Assembly (NCBI RefSeq): GCF_019649055.1
Contig: NW_026570228.1
Coordinates: forward strand, 1,984,001-2,048,000
Direction: 5' to 3'
Length of the DNA stretch: 64,000 nucleotides
Source: Paramacrobiotus metropolitanus
Taxonomy: Eukaryota; Tardigrada; Eutardigrada; Parachela; Macrobiotidae
The notes beneath the pieces were generated by a model. That model was given only the letters and a program-made list of their open reading frames with translations. It searched no databases and had not been told where the DNA came from. Of this stretch, positions 46,650 to 60,025 are shown piece by piece. The position numbers and the translations under genes are program-made. Within the stretch, counting starts at the first letter, position 1. Every line of letters starts with the position of its first letter.

Positions 46650-46884
46650 AATGCGCGTCACTGCGTCAAAGCTGATTCTTGACCACCTTTTTATATTGTC
46701 ACTGGAACTCCAGCTAGCGTTTTTGTGCTTTTTTATTTCTTCTGTTGGTAAAACAAATGTGCAAACACAGATTTATTTCCCGATATCACTTTATATTTCA
46801 TCTGAACTCGGAAGTATTCAGTCTGCTTCAAAGTTCCGGGAGGTATGGTTCTTTTGGTCAGCTGTGAGTTTGAGACTTGCAGAA

Positions 46885-46890
46885 AATAAA
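46885..46890 (+). terminator. Polyadenylation signal after the thyroglobulin-domain gene
   Basis: AATAAA 236 bp after the stop codon; the first good match downstream. Confidence 0.45.
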
Positions 46891-48053
46891 AAAACTAAAG
46901 CCCGGATTGAGATACGCCGAAAAGTGTCTAATTAATCTGATATACGATGTTTCCGTATACATATATATACATATTTGGCTACACTAATTTTAAATACAAA
47001 GTAAACTGTTGCTCTAGAGCAACATGCTCTAGCGCAACCTGCATACTACATTAACTGCGGCGCTGTTCGCATTGTGAAAAAACTAGATCTAGTTTTTTCA
47101 CAATGCGAACAGCGCCGCAGTTATATGTAGTATGCAGCAAAGAAAGGTCATAACTGCATACACTGGATGTGCTGTATATGCCAGAATGCCGAGAAGATAC
47201 TGTAGTACTCTGTATGCATTAAAATTAATTTCGTATGGCTAGTGCATGAAAGCACGTATACGTATCTTTATGCACCGGATATTCATAGCAGTAACAGTCA
47301 TAATTTTTGCCCAGGAATATTCGCCCACCTTTCCAACTTGGAATGCATGGATTGCAGTTTACTGACGATTCAGTAACTTTTCCGTGGTACAGTACGTGAC
47401 CCGAGAAAGCTATTCACACCAATAGTGAAGGCGGAAAAATGTTCTTTCCAACTTACCATTTTGTATACTGCTTCGGTAGAAACTCGCTCGATTTTCCATC
47501 AAATCATTCGACACCGCAAACCAATACACAAGATTCAACACCCGATACACTAATCAACCGGTTATTATACAGACGTTTATCATGCTGTGTTATCAGCGTA
47601 TATGTAGTACACCGAACCTTCGTCACTATACAATAATAATTATAGATAATTATGTTCCTTTTTAACACACCACCCAGGGTTTGGAAACAAACTGTAATTA
47701 CGTGTAAACTGTCTAATCGCTAATCAGCGCACGCCGGGACGATGAAATACAATGATCGGATGAAAAGCAGTACAGTATCGTGCAAAATGACAACATGGGC
47801 CGCGCGTACCATCCGCACACGCAGCGCGCCTTGTTGAATTTTCACCCCGCACTCGCTCGCTGGTCAGTCAGCGTGCCACACAATTGATATTTTGCGATCT
47901 CCACAAAAATTTTGTTTATCATCGCTGAAGGAACCATGTGGATTATGTATTTATGAGTACAGTGCAAATTTACACAGTATTCAAATTGATTAAACCGCCG
48001 TCCTGTTGTGTGTGATATCATACGTCGGGGGATCATCAAGGTGCGACAAAGCC
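46891..48053. other. Spacer between the thyroglobulin-domain gene and membrane gene 1
   Basis: No gene seen apart from the 99-bp palindrome at 47039-47137. A shorter palindrome, GTTGCTCTAGAGCAAC, lies at about 47007-47022. Confidence 0.5.
47039..47137. repeat. 99-bp near-perfect palindrome
   Basis: CTGCATACTACATTAACTGC begins the left half. The right half is its reverse complement with one 1-base difference near the outer end. The centre is CTAGATCTAG with essentially no loop. Confidence 0.95.
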
Positions 48054-49859
48054 ATGCACAGTAATATTATGGCAGCTGAAGCGCGCTACAACACGAACCA
48101 GGGTGTATCCTTCTCCCATGCCCTGCACAATATGAACACAGTGTCAAGGGATCGTCCGGACGGCGGAGCTGATCGTTACCGGACCCGCATCAATATGCCG
48201 CGGATGTTGGCCATCAACTGGGGTCGGCTGGCATTGGCATTGTGCATTTTCGCCCTGGAGAGCGCCAGTAAGGGGTTCCTCTGTTTCATTTCACTATGTG
48301 TCTGTATAGAAGCAGGATATCCTATTTGTCAAGTGGTGATATCCACACAGAAGGGTACTTTAGTGCTGCTGCGTGTGGATCATCCATAATTAAAATTTTG
48401 CTGATATTTAATGCAGGAGTAGCTAGCGACGGCGGTGTTGCAAAAAGAATAGACGTTTTGTGCACGCAAAACTGCGAATACGTAAATAACAATGTCATAA
48501 CAGCTGAGCAGACAAACTGAGGAAATTGTTTATAGATTGGCGGGAATTTGGAAGTACATGTACTTAATTAATCACTTTACAACAACCAAGCAATCTATTT
48601 GGTAAACGTTCAAATTAATTTTAATTAACAGTTTTTTGTTCAGCTTTTCCAGAATTAATTACTGCTCCGAAAAAAAGTTCCATTAGAGTGAATACGGATG
48701 TTAGACATTAGTTACGTACAGTATTACTATCTGTTTGTCCAAAATCCGGTAATTAAGTTTTTACAAATTTGTAATGACAGTAATGTTACCATTGAGCAAC
48801 GCCAACGGGTAGTGCTACAATGCTACGGAATAAATTTTCTAAATTTTAAGAATAGTAAATTACCGTAACAGGACATAGAATTTGTGATTCCGGTTATTTA
48901 GTTTATTATGCATCGAAACTATTTGTTATGATAAATTACGGTAGTTACGTTTTAATATCGTGCATCGAACAACATTTTCACAAAATCTTAGTTTGCATTT
49001 ATTTAACGATAATTTTCTGCATCGTGTTGGGTTTGTGAAGTGTTAGCATACAATCAAATTTTTTTACGGTTTTTCCGACGCAGAACTTGTGCAGAATAGT
49101 TGAGCAAGGTTATGGCTAAAAGAGATACGCAGCGCTATGATAACAGCTTGTTCCAGTACAAAAAAGCCGGTCAAATCATATTCGCGCAACCCGCGAGATT
49201 ATAGCCGGTGCGCATTATTATTATTGTGTATCGATAAAAGCGTTATCTGGAAATTGCAGATTTGGTTCATAAATTTCTAGGTGTAAATGGCGTGCATTAA
49301 ACAGAATATCAATATTGCAGTTACATCCGTGTTCCACATTAACGCCAGCGACAATCTCCGCCAGCAGTTCCCCTTAACCAAAACCGTCATGGGCTTCCTC
49401 TACGGTCTGCTGGTGTTAATCTTCTGGAACCGGGTGCGTAAGATCACCAGCGGAACAATCGAGGCCGCCGAGAAATTCCACCAGGGCCAAAACGACCCGG
49501 CCACCAAACTCACCGCCTTTCCGGGATTTAAGTTGCCGCCCTTTCGGCGCACCATCGCCATCGTGGCGACATCTATCTCCTTTCTGGGTAGTTTCGCCTT
49601 CACGGTGATCACATCGCTGCTGTTCGTGGATGTCATGCAGATCCTGCGGGAGGAAGGGGACGCGACAATCGGATACACACTGGTGGTGCTGTATTCGCTG
49701 CTGTTATTCTGCGCTGTGGTGGCCATGCTCACCGGCATCCATGGCAGTCTCTCGCTGCTGCTGCTCCTCAAAGCTTTACCACCAAAATTCTATCCACTGG
49801 AAATTTTTTTCGGGGAAAACCGGAAACCTGTCAGTGTGCAGTTGTTCAAAGATGATTGA
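48054..49859 (+). CDS. Four-span membrane protein, paralogue 1
   Basis: Exons 48054-48267 and 49321-49859, joined in phase 1 inside the first membrane segment (GCCA/GTAAGG ... TTGCAG/TTACAT); 250 residues from the first Met, 245 from the next (48069). Hydrophobic spans at about residues 52-76, 94-112, 150-176 and 190-225. The loop after span 2 is charged (KITSGTIEAAEKFHQG). The C-terminus is short and cytoplasmic-looking. An open frame begins with ATG at 49287, but the acceptor at 49320 fits exon 1 and the paralogue, so that ATG is probably intronic. AATAAA at 50084-50089. The gene pairs with 51324-52620. I do not recognise the family; it is tetraspan-like in topology only. Confidence 0.75.
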
Positions 49860-51323
49860 TTCTGTGATTGTAACGAGTATTTTTAAAGTGAAAGCAAAAT
49901 GCGTGCCTGTATAACTGTGAGTAATTTGTATACACATGTGGTGTTTTGCCTTTCAAGCGTAGATGCCTGAACAATATTTTGACAGTTTTATGTGATATGT
50001 GTACAAATGCGGTTGTCTTTTTCTCGGTTTAAATTTTAAATTAATTTTTGCTCTAGTCAGATATTTACAACTTGAATATGCTGAATAAATTATGCATTTC
50101 TATTTTTTGCTGCTTCAAACAAAATATTACGTGCGGTGTGCATAGCAGTTACCGGTAGTTGCAGGCAACCGTAACGCAGATTCAAAAAATATTTACAACT
50201 GGAGGTCTGGAACATCATGCACGCATGTACTTGCACAAATCAAAATCTTTTTATGTGTAGTTTTTGTTTTGTACATAACTACGCTGATATATTAATAGAA
50301 AAATCTTCAGCTTGCAAAATTATTGATACTTCAGAGAGTTTAGTGGATGATGTGGAGCTATTCATGTAAGTGCTTATTTGCATCAAAAACTCGAAATAAA
50401 GAAGACCACGCAAATGGATCCTTAATGGCAGTTTTGTAACTGTGGGTAATAAATATGAAGTATTGTACAAGTAGGTACTTACTTTTAATAATCTAATATG
50501 CATTGAATATCTACGTAGCTGTAAGAATTAGTATTTACATATGATAGTAAAACTGATCTTGTTTAAATTCACGTTAAACGGGCATGCACGGCATCAGATA
50601 CTTTGCATCGTGTTATAGCCGGCATGGTACTTGTATTTCCTTACAGTGTGACCAAAAATTGCTCTTGATCTAGCATTCTTTTCTGCCTTCCGATCAAAGG
50701 ATGTTACAATAAGTATAAGCGCAATAATAACATATGCTGAACCAGTTTTTTTTCGCACCAGACTTTTGTTCCGCACCCGGCATTACTCGTTCGGAATGGT
50801 CGATACAATCGATGCTAAATCCCCTAACGGCATTAGTCACCGAACATTGCGAAGTCATTTTGCATTTTTCACCTGACATAATCGGGCGGTAACGTTCCCG
50901 GCATATTATACATATTGAACCCGGCAGTAATGCATCCAACAGCATTGGACACAGAACGCGGTTACGCGGTACTACCTGTTCTTTTTAGTACCAACGCAAG
51001 TACTCGATCGATCTTGCGTACGGTGCGGTAATTTAAAGAAACTCGGAGAAGCGTCAAGGTAGAGCAAATATTTACAGAAGCTCTCGGTATACCGTGTACA
51101 TTTTGCACTGTCATTCATTTCTCTTCTAACCACATTTTCCTTGTACGCGTACAATATAGGTGTGTTACACACAAGAACAAATTTCAGTTCCACTTCCGGT
51201 TTGACGCTGCCGTGTGGAACGAAAATGAAGTGCTCCTAATGAGCAGTTTTTATGTGGCATCGCGGTGATCAGCAGATTATATATAACATCCTTGTACCAA
51301 TTTGGCCATATTATTTTCCTAAC
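49860..51323. other. Spacer between the membrane paralogues
   Basis: AT-rich. Contains the AATAAA of paralogue 1 (50084-50089). No other gene recognised. Confidence 0.5.
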
Positions 51324-52620
51324 ATGGAAGAGCGACGAAGATCGTTGTCGACGATTAGCGGAGTGCACTTGAAGGACAGTTCATCCAGCACGGCCCAACT
51401 GACCAGCCAATGGATACCGGAAATCGAGAAAGCCAAAACCACGAGATTTCTTGACAGGATTTTACGCTTTAATCTGCATCGATTCATCATTGCCTTATAT
51501 CTGTTGGCAGTAGGGATCGCATGTAAGTAGAATCATGTGCACCATATAATTTTATTATAAAATTCCATACGTAACATAATTTCAAGTTGTGAGTAATATC
51601 TACCTTTCGGACTGGTAAACAAAATAGAATAATAAAGTTACTTTAACTTAAGTATATAGATATAGATGTATAGATACTCGCGTATAGATGATCTGCTATA
51701 TTACTGTACATCTAGACGTCGAACAATAATGCTTTTCAGCAATAATATTAAATAAATATGTATACAAACATGGATTTTCATTTATTCAAATACTCTGTAG
51801 ATATAAACGCTCTGCGATAATTTAAAACATCAGTCCAATGGATCAAAAGCTGATGTACAATATAAATATAATATTATATAAATTTATAAAAAAGTCAAGT
51901 ACATACGTATGTGTGCGTGTGCAATTGTTTTTTAAATAAAAGCGTAAGCAGAACGACGTAAGCAGCTCTTGCCCTTTCTATATAATACCATCTTTTTTAT
52001 GAAATTTACGTGTTTTTTACGATTACCAAATAAGAAAATGATTTTGTGGTCGTATATTTGTCAGTTTTAATAATCGTGTATTTTACTTTACAGTATGCGT
52101 CATTGTGTTCACGAACGATCCCGATCATAAACTCCGCGACTTTTACGGGACCCACGACCTGATCTCCGTCCCGCTGACCGGTCTGGTCATTGCCGGCTTA
52201 TGGGTGAAAGTGTACATCTGCGTGCGGCACATGCGCAGCGCCATCACTACCTACCGCACCGCCTTCGCCCAGGACCCCACCATCGTCTTCACCGGGATGA
52301 ACGTGTCCCACTGCAAACGCACATTAATCAAAGTGGTGTGTACCGCCGTCATCGGCGTCAAGATCGCCTTCGTGATCACCATGTGCGTGTGCTTAAAGAA
52401 GGCCGTCACCCGGCTGCCGGGCACCTCGATGGACACCACGGTGGTGGTGCTGTTCGCCTTGGTGGTGGCGGGCGCGGTGGCCACCTTACTGACCATGATC
52501 GAGGCGTCGTTTACCATTATCCTTCTCACGCGACCCCGACGTGTGCCCTTCGCCGGGCGGCTCTATCCGCTATTGATCTACGAGAGCGCGAGTGATGAGA
52601 AACCGGTTCTCCTGTCCTGA
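51324..52620 (+). CDS. Four-span membrane protein, paralogue 2
   Basis: Exons 51324-51522 and 52094-52620, phase 1, with the intron again inside the first membrane segment (GCAT/GTAAGT ... TTACAG/TATGCG); 241 residues. The N-terminal 45 residues are hydrophilic and Ser-rich, then spans at about residues 52-73, 86-110, 140-165 and 180-215. Overall size, topology, intron position and intron phase match paralogue 1, although little sequence identity remains, so this looks like an old tandem duplication. Exon 2 is markedly GC-rich at third positions compared with its surroundings. Function unknown. Confidence 0.75.
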
Positions 52621-53353
52621 ATTTCCGGATAGCGGTGCGCGACACGTGAGACGCGGATGGTTGGCTGGAGCTGAATGGATATTCGTATAGCGGCGCTGAG
52701 AGATTTTGTAAAGGAAAAAAGAATGCACATTCAGCATAAATCACCCACTCATCGATTTTCTCACCCTGTTTATTGTAATTCTTTCCCGTGTATACTCTGT
52801 AACGGTAATACCTGTCATCAACGCACAGACAGCATTTTTTCCGAGGAAGGTGACTGGATGCTCGAATTTCATTTCCTTGAAAGCTTCAAGCAGTTGCAAT
52901 CAAGCGGAAGATAATGATTTACTTTTATACGGTTTTAATCAAAGAATTTTACGTCCTGATTAAACGGCTCTGTTGTCGCGCTAAAATATTCTGGAATTCT
53001 GATATTAAAGCAACACCTGACTGTACAAAATGTGTGCGTACCAAATTCACTTGAACGCTTTAATGAAAATCATCCAAAAGTCGATAAAAATAACGGAAAT
53101 CACAGTAAAAAAATACTCAAATAAAAACTTATGGCGAAATTACCAAGGCACGAAAAATATCGTCAATGTAAGCTAAAATCACCAAAAAGCAAAATACTGT
53201 ATCTGAAAGACAATTCGCCCAATAAAACACCACAAACGCCAGAACTATCAAAAAGCGAAGTACTGTGTTTGAAAGACATTCGCCAAAAAAAACCGAAAAC
53301 AGGATAGTGGAAAATATTATCACAAAGAGAAATACAATCATACAGCGTCCAGA
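52621..53353. other. Convergent spacer
   Basis: Separates the 3' ends of paralogue 2 (plus) and the secreted Gly/Asn-rich gene (minus). A direct duplication of AAAAAGCRAARTACTGTRTY with AAAGACA-TTCGCC is visible at about 53185-53290. No gene. Confidence 0.5.
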
Positions 53354-54470
53354 CTAACCGACAATACCAGCGGCATGTCCACCGGCATGACTCATGGGAC
53401 CGATGGCGTTGGTCTGCGTGAGGGCTTTGGACAGGGCCAGACCGTTCGGCATCACCGGGACGAAGGCATTGACATGGCCCAAACTCTGCACTCCCCCGTT
53501 GCCCACCGCCGTGTTACGATTGCCGGCGTTGGCCGATCCATTGCCGCCGGTGAAGGTCACACTGTTCCCGACGGTCTTGGCCAATATACCCGCATCCAGA
53601 CCGAATCCATCGGCGATTCCTATTACAGATCAACACCAAAATTAGCGTGTAGCAACACAACAAAAAATTACGAAAACCTGTCGTTTCGTTTATGTGATGC
53701 TGACGTGATTATTCTAGGCTTTATAAGCCTTTACTGATTAAACAAATTGATTTACATTCAAATTAAATTAGAAACTTGAAATGTTAATTAATAGTAACTG
53801 ATTTTTACAAGAACACAAACCGACAAACTGAACGTTATGCATGTAACAAATTAATAATAAATTGTCGTATAATAGTAAGCTATTTATTCTAAACAATTAA
53901 CGAAAAGATTATACTGATTAAAAACATTTTAATTTAGAATTTAATTAAGTGAAGAGTTTGAGTGGCTTCCATTTTTGGATGGTACACACGACAAAAAGCC
54001 TGACAATTTATTGTAAGTTACAATAAATTTAGAAATTTCACCGTAAATACGCGGATTGTAAACGGGTTTAAATTTTAACAGAAACTAGCTAACTATCTGT
54101 ACACAATCTATTACAAATGAATTTATGAATTAGATTCGCATCTATTTCCGGGTTTCTCGGAATTACACGCAAGTCAACAAACAGACCATGAAACTGTATC
54201 AGATCAGCAAAAAACAGGACAGCGTAAATTCACGTGAGTGCATTCAGTGCAATTACCTCCAGCTAGGTTAACCAGCCCCGTACGCGGATCCACGGAGGAG
54301 GAGAAACCAAAATTGACATTCGTCGCAATGTTCGGTCGGACGAGGGATGATGAAGGTCGCCAAGCTTGCGCCTGTTGAGCATTGGTAGGGATATCCAGTC
54401 CAGCGAGTGGTGCTGCACGGACGGAGGACAAGTGGATTACACAGACAACAGCCAGCAAGATACATTCCAT
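53354..54470 (-). CDS. Small secreted Gly/Asn/Ala-rich protein
   Basis: Exons 54470-54257 and 53619-53354, joined in phase 1 (GGAG/GTAATT ... TAATAG/GAATCG); 159 residues. A strong signal peptide (MECILLAVVCVIHLSSVRAA) is followed by a low-complexity mature chain with no cysteines: NVNFGFSSS, then TFTGGNGSANAGNRNTAVGN and a C-terminal GGHAAGIVG. This composition suits a matrix, cuticle or mucus-type structural protein, or an antimicrobial peptide precursor; nothing decides between these. Two more in-frame ATGs lie upstream (54488, 54521), but the signal peptide starts best at 54470. Confidence 0.7.
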
Positions 54471-54521
54471 AATCGTTGAGGGAAACATTGTAGATTTTGT
54501 TAGTAGAAAAAACTGGATCAC

Positions 54522-55333
54522 AGGGTAGAACTTACAGTGGATGCAAAGGGTGGACAGCGGACTAGGTCAGTCATCAAGAATTACTTAAACTGAATGGTAA
54601 ATGCAGATTGCAGACCACAGTGGTGCTAGTGGCTTGATGCTTTCCGGCAACTACGGCAGATTTCCAGTTTCGTCGATTACGCAACCACATAACTGCAGTA
54701 TTCGTGCGGTTAACCGTGCGACACATGGTAAGCCGGTTTGCGCCATTGACTTAATTTGACCACATGCATAGACATACATACCCCTTCGTTTACGTATTTC
54801 ATTATTTTGTAAAAGAATGGAGAATGGCTTATGTACGTACAATATTATGTGCTCAAATTATGCAATGCGTGATTTTTGTTTAACCACTGTTCATTTGAAT
54901 AACCCAATAAAAATCTGCTATGTAATTAAATTATGGTATTAATGTCGAGCTGCGCTAGCGCCGTCCAGAAGACAAGTTAAACTGGCTGCTTGGTTTCACA
55001 AAGCACGGTCAGTGGTCCACGATCACTTGTACTTATAAGTACATGAAAAGATCTTATACGATGTACAGATACCATGAAACCTGTGACTTCTTTTGGAAAG
55101 GACACCGATATACATGGTTAACATAGAACATAATGTACGTAATTACATCAGCACTTCCTGTTGCACGCAGAGCAAGTATGTACACTGTTCCGCGCAAACT
55201 TGAATTTAAATTAAGTCCAATGCTAGAACCAAAAACCGATCAAAATTAGCGAAAACTGTAGTAGAAAAATACTGAGTTTTACCCCCATTTCATTTACAAC
55301 GTTGCAACACTCTTCACGGAGAACAGAAGACAG
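54522..55333. other. Spacer upstream of the secreted gene and past the RINT1 3' end
   Basis: No gene recognised. The part near 54.5 kb should hold the promoter of the secreted gene. Confidence 0.45.
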
Positions 55334-58300
55334 CTAAATCTCTAAATCACCACGCTTTCTTAACAACACCGCCACTTCCTCCGACGTTAGACTTTTAACA
55401 TTCAATTCCGTCAACGTTCGCGTAATGCTCTCACGATCACTCTGACTGGCATGCCCTTTTGAGGCACTGTCCAGTACTTCCAAAAGCAAAAGAGCAGATC
55501 CTTTTAGCATGAAGAGGACGCTGCAGCTCTCAACGGTTCTGCAAAACGGCAATTTATTCATACAACCGGTAACGCATTATCAAGACAGAAATTATTTATA
55601 ATTACTTCGTGAGCCCAGCGTTCGGCAAATTCGTCAGCCTTTGCAACGCCACCAACAGATTGTGCATTATGTCGAATTTCAGCTGACCCGCACCTCCGGG
55701 ACTGAATGAATTTTTCATTATCACCTGCAAAACAAATGACAAGTTGACAACCGACTACGGACTGAAAAGAGGAATTCTGAGGTATACAGATTTAAGATAC
55801 AGACACGTACATCAATTTATTTATATGGATTAAGATACATTTATCTACTTACACAGATACAGATTCTTAAGTATACAGATCTGTAATTAATTCTCAGACA
55901 AAATCAGCAGCACTTAACAGTTATTGTTTCTGAACCGATGTTTAGACAGGAAACAGTCAAACAGTTAACTACGCAAGTTCTGTAAATACAGTACGTATAC
56001 GACAATGTATAAATACTTTAAAACAAATACTGATGAAAAACAAGCTTACCTCGTTAAAAATCAGAAAATCGAGAGATGTCATCATTTCCCGCACAAAATT
56101 CTCATATAACACCGTAAGCAGGCGTTCCTTATGTGCCGACAAGATGGTTTTCATGGAATATATCAATTCACCAATCACCGGCGTTAAGGAAGGCACCACA
56201 TATTCCATTACTCCACCCGTTGTCTTCCATCTAAACACACAAATTACTAAGCCTTCCTGTCATCCAGACTTACCAGTGTTAGCGCAAAGCAATCTTCATG
56301 ACGCTTCAACACACCCCATCCGAGCGTATTCTCTCACGAAAGGCCGGGCGATATTCATGGCGGCATCCGTTGTTGTCCGTAGTAAGGAGGTCTTACTCAT
56401 CCGACTGAGATCGTCCTGAATAGCGGACAGCCGGTCGAACAACTCTTCCGCTAGACGAGCATTGGCTGATGGTGGATTGTGTGTGGAAGAGGACAGAAGC
56501 TGGATTATCAACTAAAATAGTGAAAGCAATAAGACATTATATCTGAACTTTTGTATAACTTTTATGTGCATATCCGTATTTTGTTGTATATTTTGTGGTT
56601 GTATGTATACGTAATGCGACACATTCCACACGATAACATATTAATCAGTGCTGCAACAGAACCGCGGCCAAGATTTGTGCAGTGCATAAATACTTTTAAT
56701 TATTTTATGAACAGCTCTGAATGATGAATGACAGTTATTTTTGACGAAAACCGGCCAAAGGGCGCTATTATAAAAATGCATTTATCTAGTACGCTTTGAG
56801 TTGCTTTTTACCGCGCTAGAGCGTAAATATTTGAGTTATTTTACCGTGCTGTTTCCAAACTCCTGGAGATAGTCATATAGATAACGCGATCCCGCGGCTA
56901 ATGCAGGACCAGACTGTGTCGCCGAGAACAAATCATCTTCCTGGTTCTCCTCGAAAAACGATTTCATATCGGAAATGTAATCCTCACAAGCACATAAAAG
57001 CAGCTGCACAAATTTCAGCTCGTGCTCAGCTGACGGTAACAATAGAAACCGGTCTAAAACAACGCGTCCTTAACTTTAAAAAACCTCAGAACGATCTGGA
57101 ATTATGTTAAGAAATTACCGTTCAATCCCCTCAACATCAAAACGAACTGCTGACTGCAGTGGGGTACTTTCATCTCTTCCGGATTTTCCACGCCTTCGCG
57201 ATACTTGTTCTTCCACGCTCCGGGCGCAGTGATAAAAGAATCAAGCCGCTCCTCAATTACTACAAAAAATGCCAACTAAAAACTGTTTAACGCCCAGCAG
57301 TGTTTCATTAATCGAGCGGACAGTGTTGGCGTAAATGCTTACGCAGAGATTCCGCTTCGAACCAGGGATTAAAGATTTCCGGTATGATAAGGACACGACA
57401 GAATTCCTTCGCCACGGTTTCATAGCCCATGCTGACCAAATGCCGTGAAAACACCAACAACTCATCGACAGCATGGGCAAAAAAGCTTCGTTCTTTTAGC
57501 AGTAAAGGGACACTCGACAAGAATTTGGATCGTCCCAAACAAGCCAGTGCACGCACAAAATCCACCTACAAATATGATATTCGGTAAGCAATGCCGGCTT
57601 TCATTACTAATTTTCATAATACTGCATTGGTTTACGCACTGAACACAGATTATTCCTTTTTTTATCCACTGAAATAATTAATTAAACACACCTTGACGGT
57701 ATTTTGGGGGAAACCTTCCGATTGAAACACCGGATGCAGCACATTCGCCAAGAAATCAGCATAATCCTTGATCCACGACAGCAACTGAGTGAAATACCAT
57801 TCGGGCTGCAAACACAATTTACGGCATCAACACATATACCCTGGCTTTTCACCACTTTAAATAGCTCAGTTCATCGCGTTCTTCAAAAGCCAAAACACAT
57901 ACTTTGTCAATTTTGTTGGTTTTATCGGAGACGTAGAAATGGAATCGGAAGCGTTTTTCCAGCGGTACAACGAAGTACTTGACAGGAAGATTTTGTTCCA
58001 GAAAGACGGCAGCTTCGTCGGTGTCGGTGCAATTTACCACGAAATCACTGTAAGCAAAACCTATGACAATTGATTTGAAAATAAATAACCAAGAATTCAA
58101 CAATCATTACGGATACGGGAAATGGGCAGTAAAACTTACGGCAACTGCATTTTCAGCAAGATCTTGGTAATCTCAGCAATTTCGTAACGAGAACGACCAT
58201 CAATCGCTACGCTCAAATTCTTCTGCAGTGACGGGGGTTTTGGATAACCAATTCGAACAAAAATTGCGGGTAGATCTCTAGAGTAAAGAAAACGATAGCA

Positions 58301-59464
58301 CTTTTTAATTTAAATTAGGTTTGCGTGCAAAAAGTCAAATGACAGCATGCAGAATTCCGTATATAAAGTGCAAAATCACAACAAGCCAAGTTTTAATTTG
58401 TCCATTTTACAGCAAAAAAGTAATGTACTGGCCTTACTGAGCAACGCGGTCGGCCACCATCCTTGTCCAAAACACGGTCATCTTATACAAAAAAGTCTGG
58501 AGATACGAACACTTGGAGGATTGTAACTCGTTGCACCAATCCAGCAACTGCTGTAGAAAATTCAAAGCATCGTTCATGGCTCCACATGCTAAAGAACTCC
58601 TTATACGATCGCTACAAAGAAACTTCATCATGTCTAGAATATTCACGAGAAATACAATATGCACACTTGGTACTTTTAAAAAAAAATACGAAAAAACGAA
58701 AAGGAACAGCATTTGGTAATTTGCGCAATAGCCGAAACTGTTCCACTTTTAGCGACATCAAGAGAGAAAACAACGTTGATATAATATTATAATAAAATCA
58801 AAGAAACTAAACAAATGTATTTAGTATGGTATTTTATACAACGCTGGTTTATTAGATCGGCACAGATTAGATTTTTTATCGCTGATTTTACAAGGTTTGT
58901 ATAAAATTACAGCATGCATTATTCTGGCACGTAAGTTACAAGTAAATACCACTGATCATGGATGGATTCCAAACGCTGCAGATACTGCAGCTGCATATTC
59001 GTCTGGTTGATTTTATCCAGCACTCCCTTCATCTCCTCCGTATTATCCTCATCTAGCGGCATAATAGATCGCAGCCGATCCAGCACAGCCGTGGCCTCCG
59101 TGGTGGCACTGAGGAGTAACTGTTGTGTGCGTTCACCATCAGCAATCAGCTGGCTCTTCCGCTCCAAGAACGCTTGTTCCGCCACATCAGCCTGTTGGCA
59201 TCCATCGTGTTAAAATCGCCAGCGGCTGGCCCGAAGCGATACTCTAACCACATAAGAGTTCTACGGTTTTACCTTCTGGCGCAGATCTTGCAGCTGATTG
59301 TCCTGCTGTTCCAGCAAAGCGTTACAGCGTGCGGACAGGTCCGCATCGTCCGACGCACTGCCCAATTCCGATTGCAGTCTTTCGCACACACGACGACGGA
59401 TCAGCTCGGAGATATCGTGGCTTGTGCTCCCGCTTTGCGAGTGCGCTCGCTGATAATGTGCCAT
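55334..59464 (-). CDS. RINT1: RINT1 (RAD50 interactor 1 / Tip20-like tethering protein), complete, 13 exons
   Basis: Exons (minus strand): 59464-59273, 59191-58950, 58611-58438, 58277-58140, 58047-57903, 57805-57692, 57565-57343, 57259-57119, 57053-56845, 56511-56315, 56230-56050, 55724-55606, 55538-55334. All phases fit; total 2,280 nt, 759 residues (human about 792). The N-terminal 145 residues form a coiled coil. The RINT1/TIP20 domain follows with recognisable family stretches: LEKRFRFHFYVSDKTN, PEWYFTQLLSWI, VDELLVFSRHLV, EEMKVPHCSQQF, GAGQLKFDIMHNLL and KGSALLLLEVLDSAS. RINT1 works with ZW10 and NAG in the Dsl1/NRZ complex, tethering Golgi-to-ER vesicles, and has a checkpoint role. An in-frame upstream ATG exists at 59479. 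Introns are mostly short (60-320 bp). Confidence 0.93.
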
Positions 59465-60025
59465 TTTTAAGTCATTCAAGTATGATCATGCTTGCTAATT
59501 ACGGAAAATAAAAAAACCCTGTGTTAGGTTATATTTAGTAAGTTGCTTACTGTAAGTAGTATTTGTTTCACATTTCAAAAAAGAAATCTAACCTCGATTT
59601 TGAAGACTACATAAAATGAAAAATCTTTTCATCGAGTTTTGAACCATAGACCTGTGGTGTACATTACCCACCTTCGCGCTGCAGTACCGTTAATACAGTG
59701 GCAACAACTCACTCCTTTCTTCTCAGCAACTACTCTACTAGAATTTGGATATGTTCTTTGTATTATGTAAACACTAAACAGAAACTACAATAAAAATCTT
59801 TGAACTTTTAAGGGTTAACTATTTTTCTAAGTTGTCACCATTGTGAAAAGATTTCGGAAAGATATGATGCGTACCTGACGGCGTATCCAGGACCGTAGCT
59901 GGTGTAATTTCACCCAAGAGAGATTTGCCCTTTGCCCTGCGAAGGTTAAAGCTCGCGGGCCAGTGTCAGCCTCAAGATTTTCCTCGCACTTTCTTTGACT
60001 CCCATTTTCCATTTCAGTTCTCATC
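59465..60025. promoter_or_regulatory. Divergent promoter region of RINT1 and the BTB-Kelch gene
   Basis: 561 bp separate the two start codons, which point away from each other. No TATA box is obvious at usual distances. Whether the genes share control elements is not visible from sequence. Confidence 0.45.

Noticed and set aside
49287-49320. ATG at 49287 as the start of membrane paralogue 1
   Set aside because: The acceptor at 49319-49320 joins in phase to exon 1 at 48054-48267, matching the intron position of the paralogue; the ATG lies in the intron.
52200-52595. 131-codon His/Arg/Gly-rich frame
   Set aside because: Shadow frame of the GC-rich exon 2 of membrane paralogue 2.
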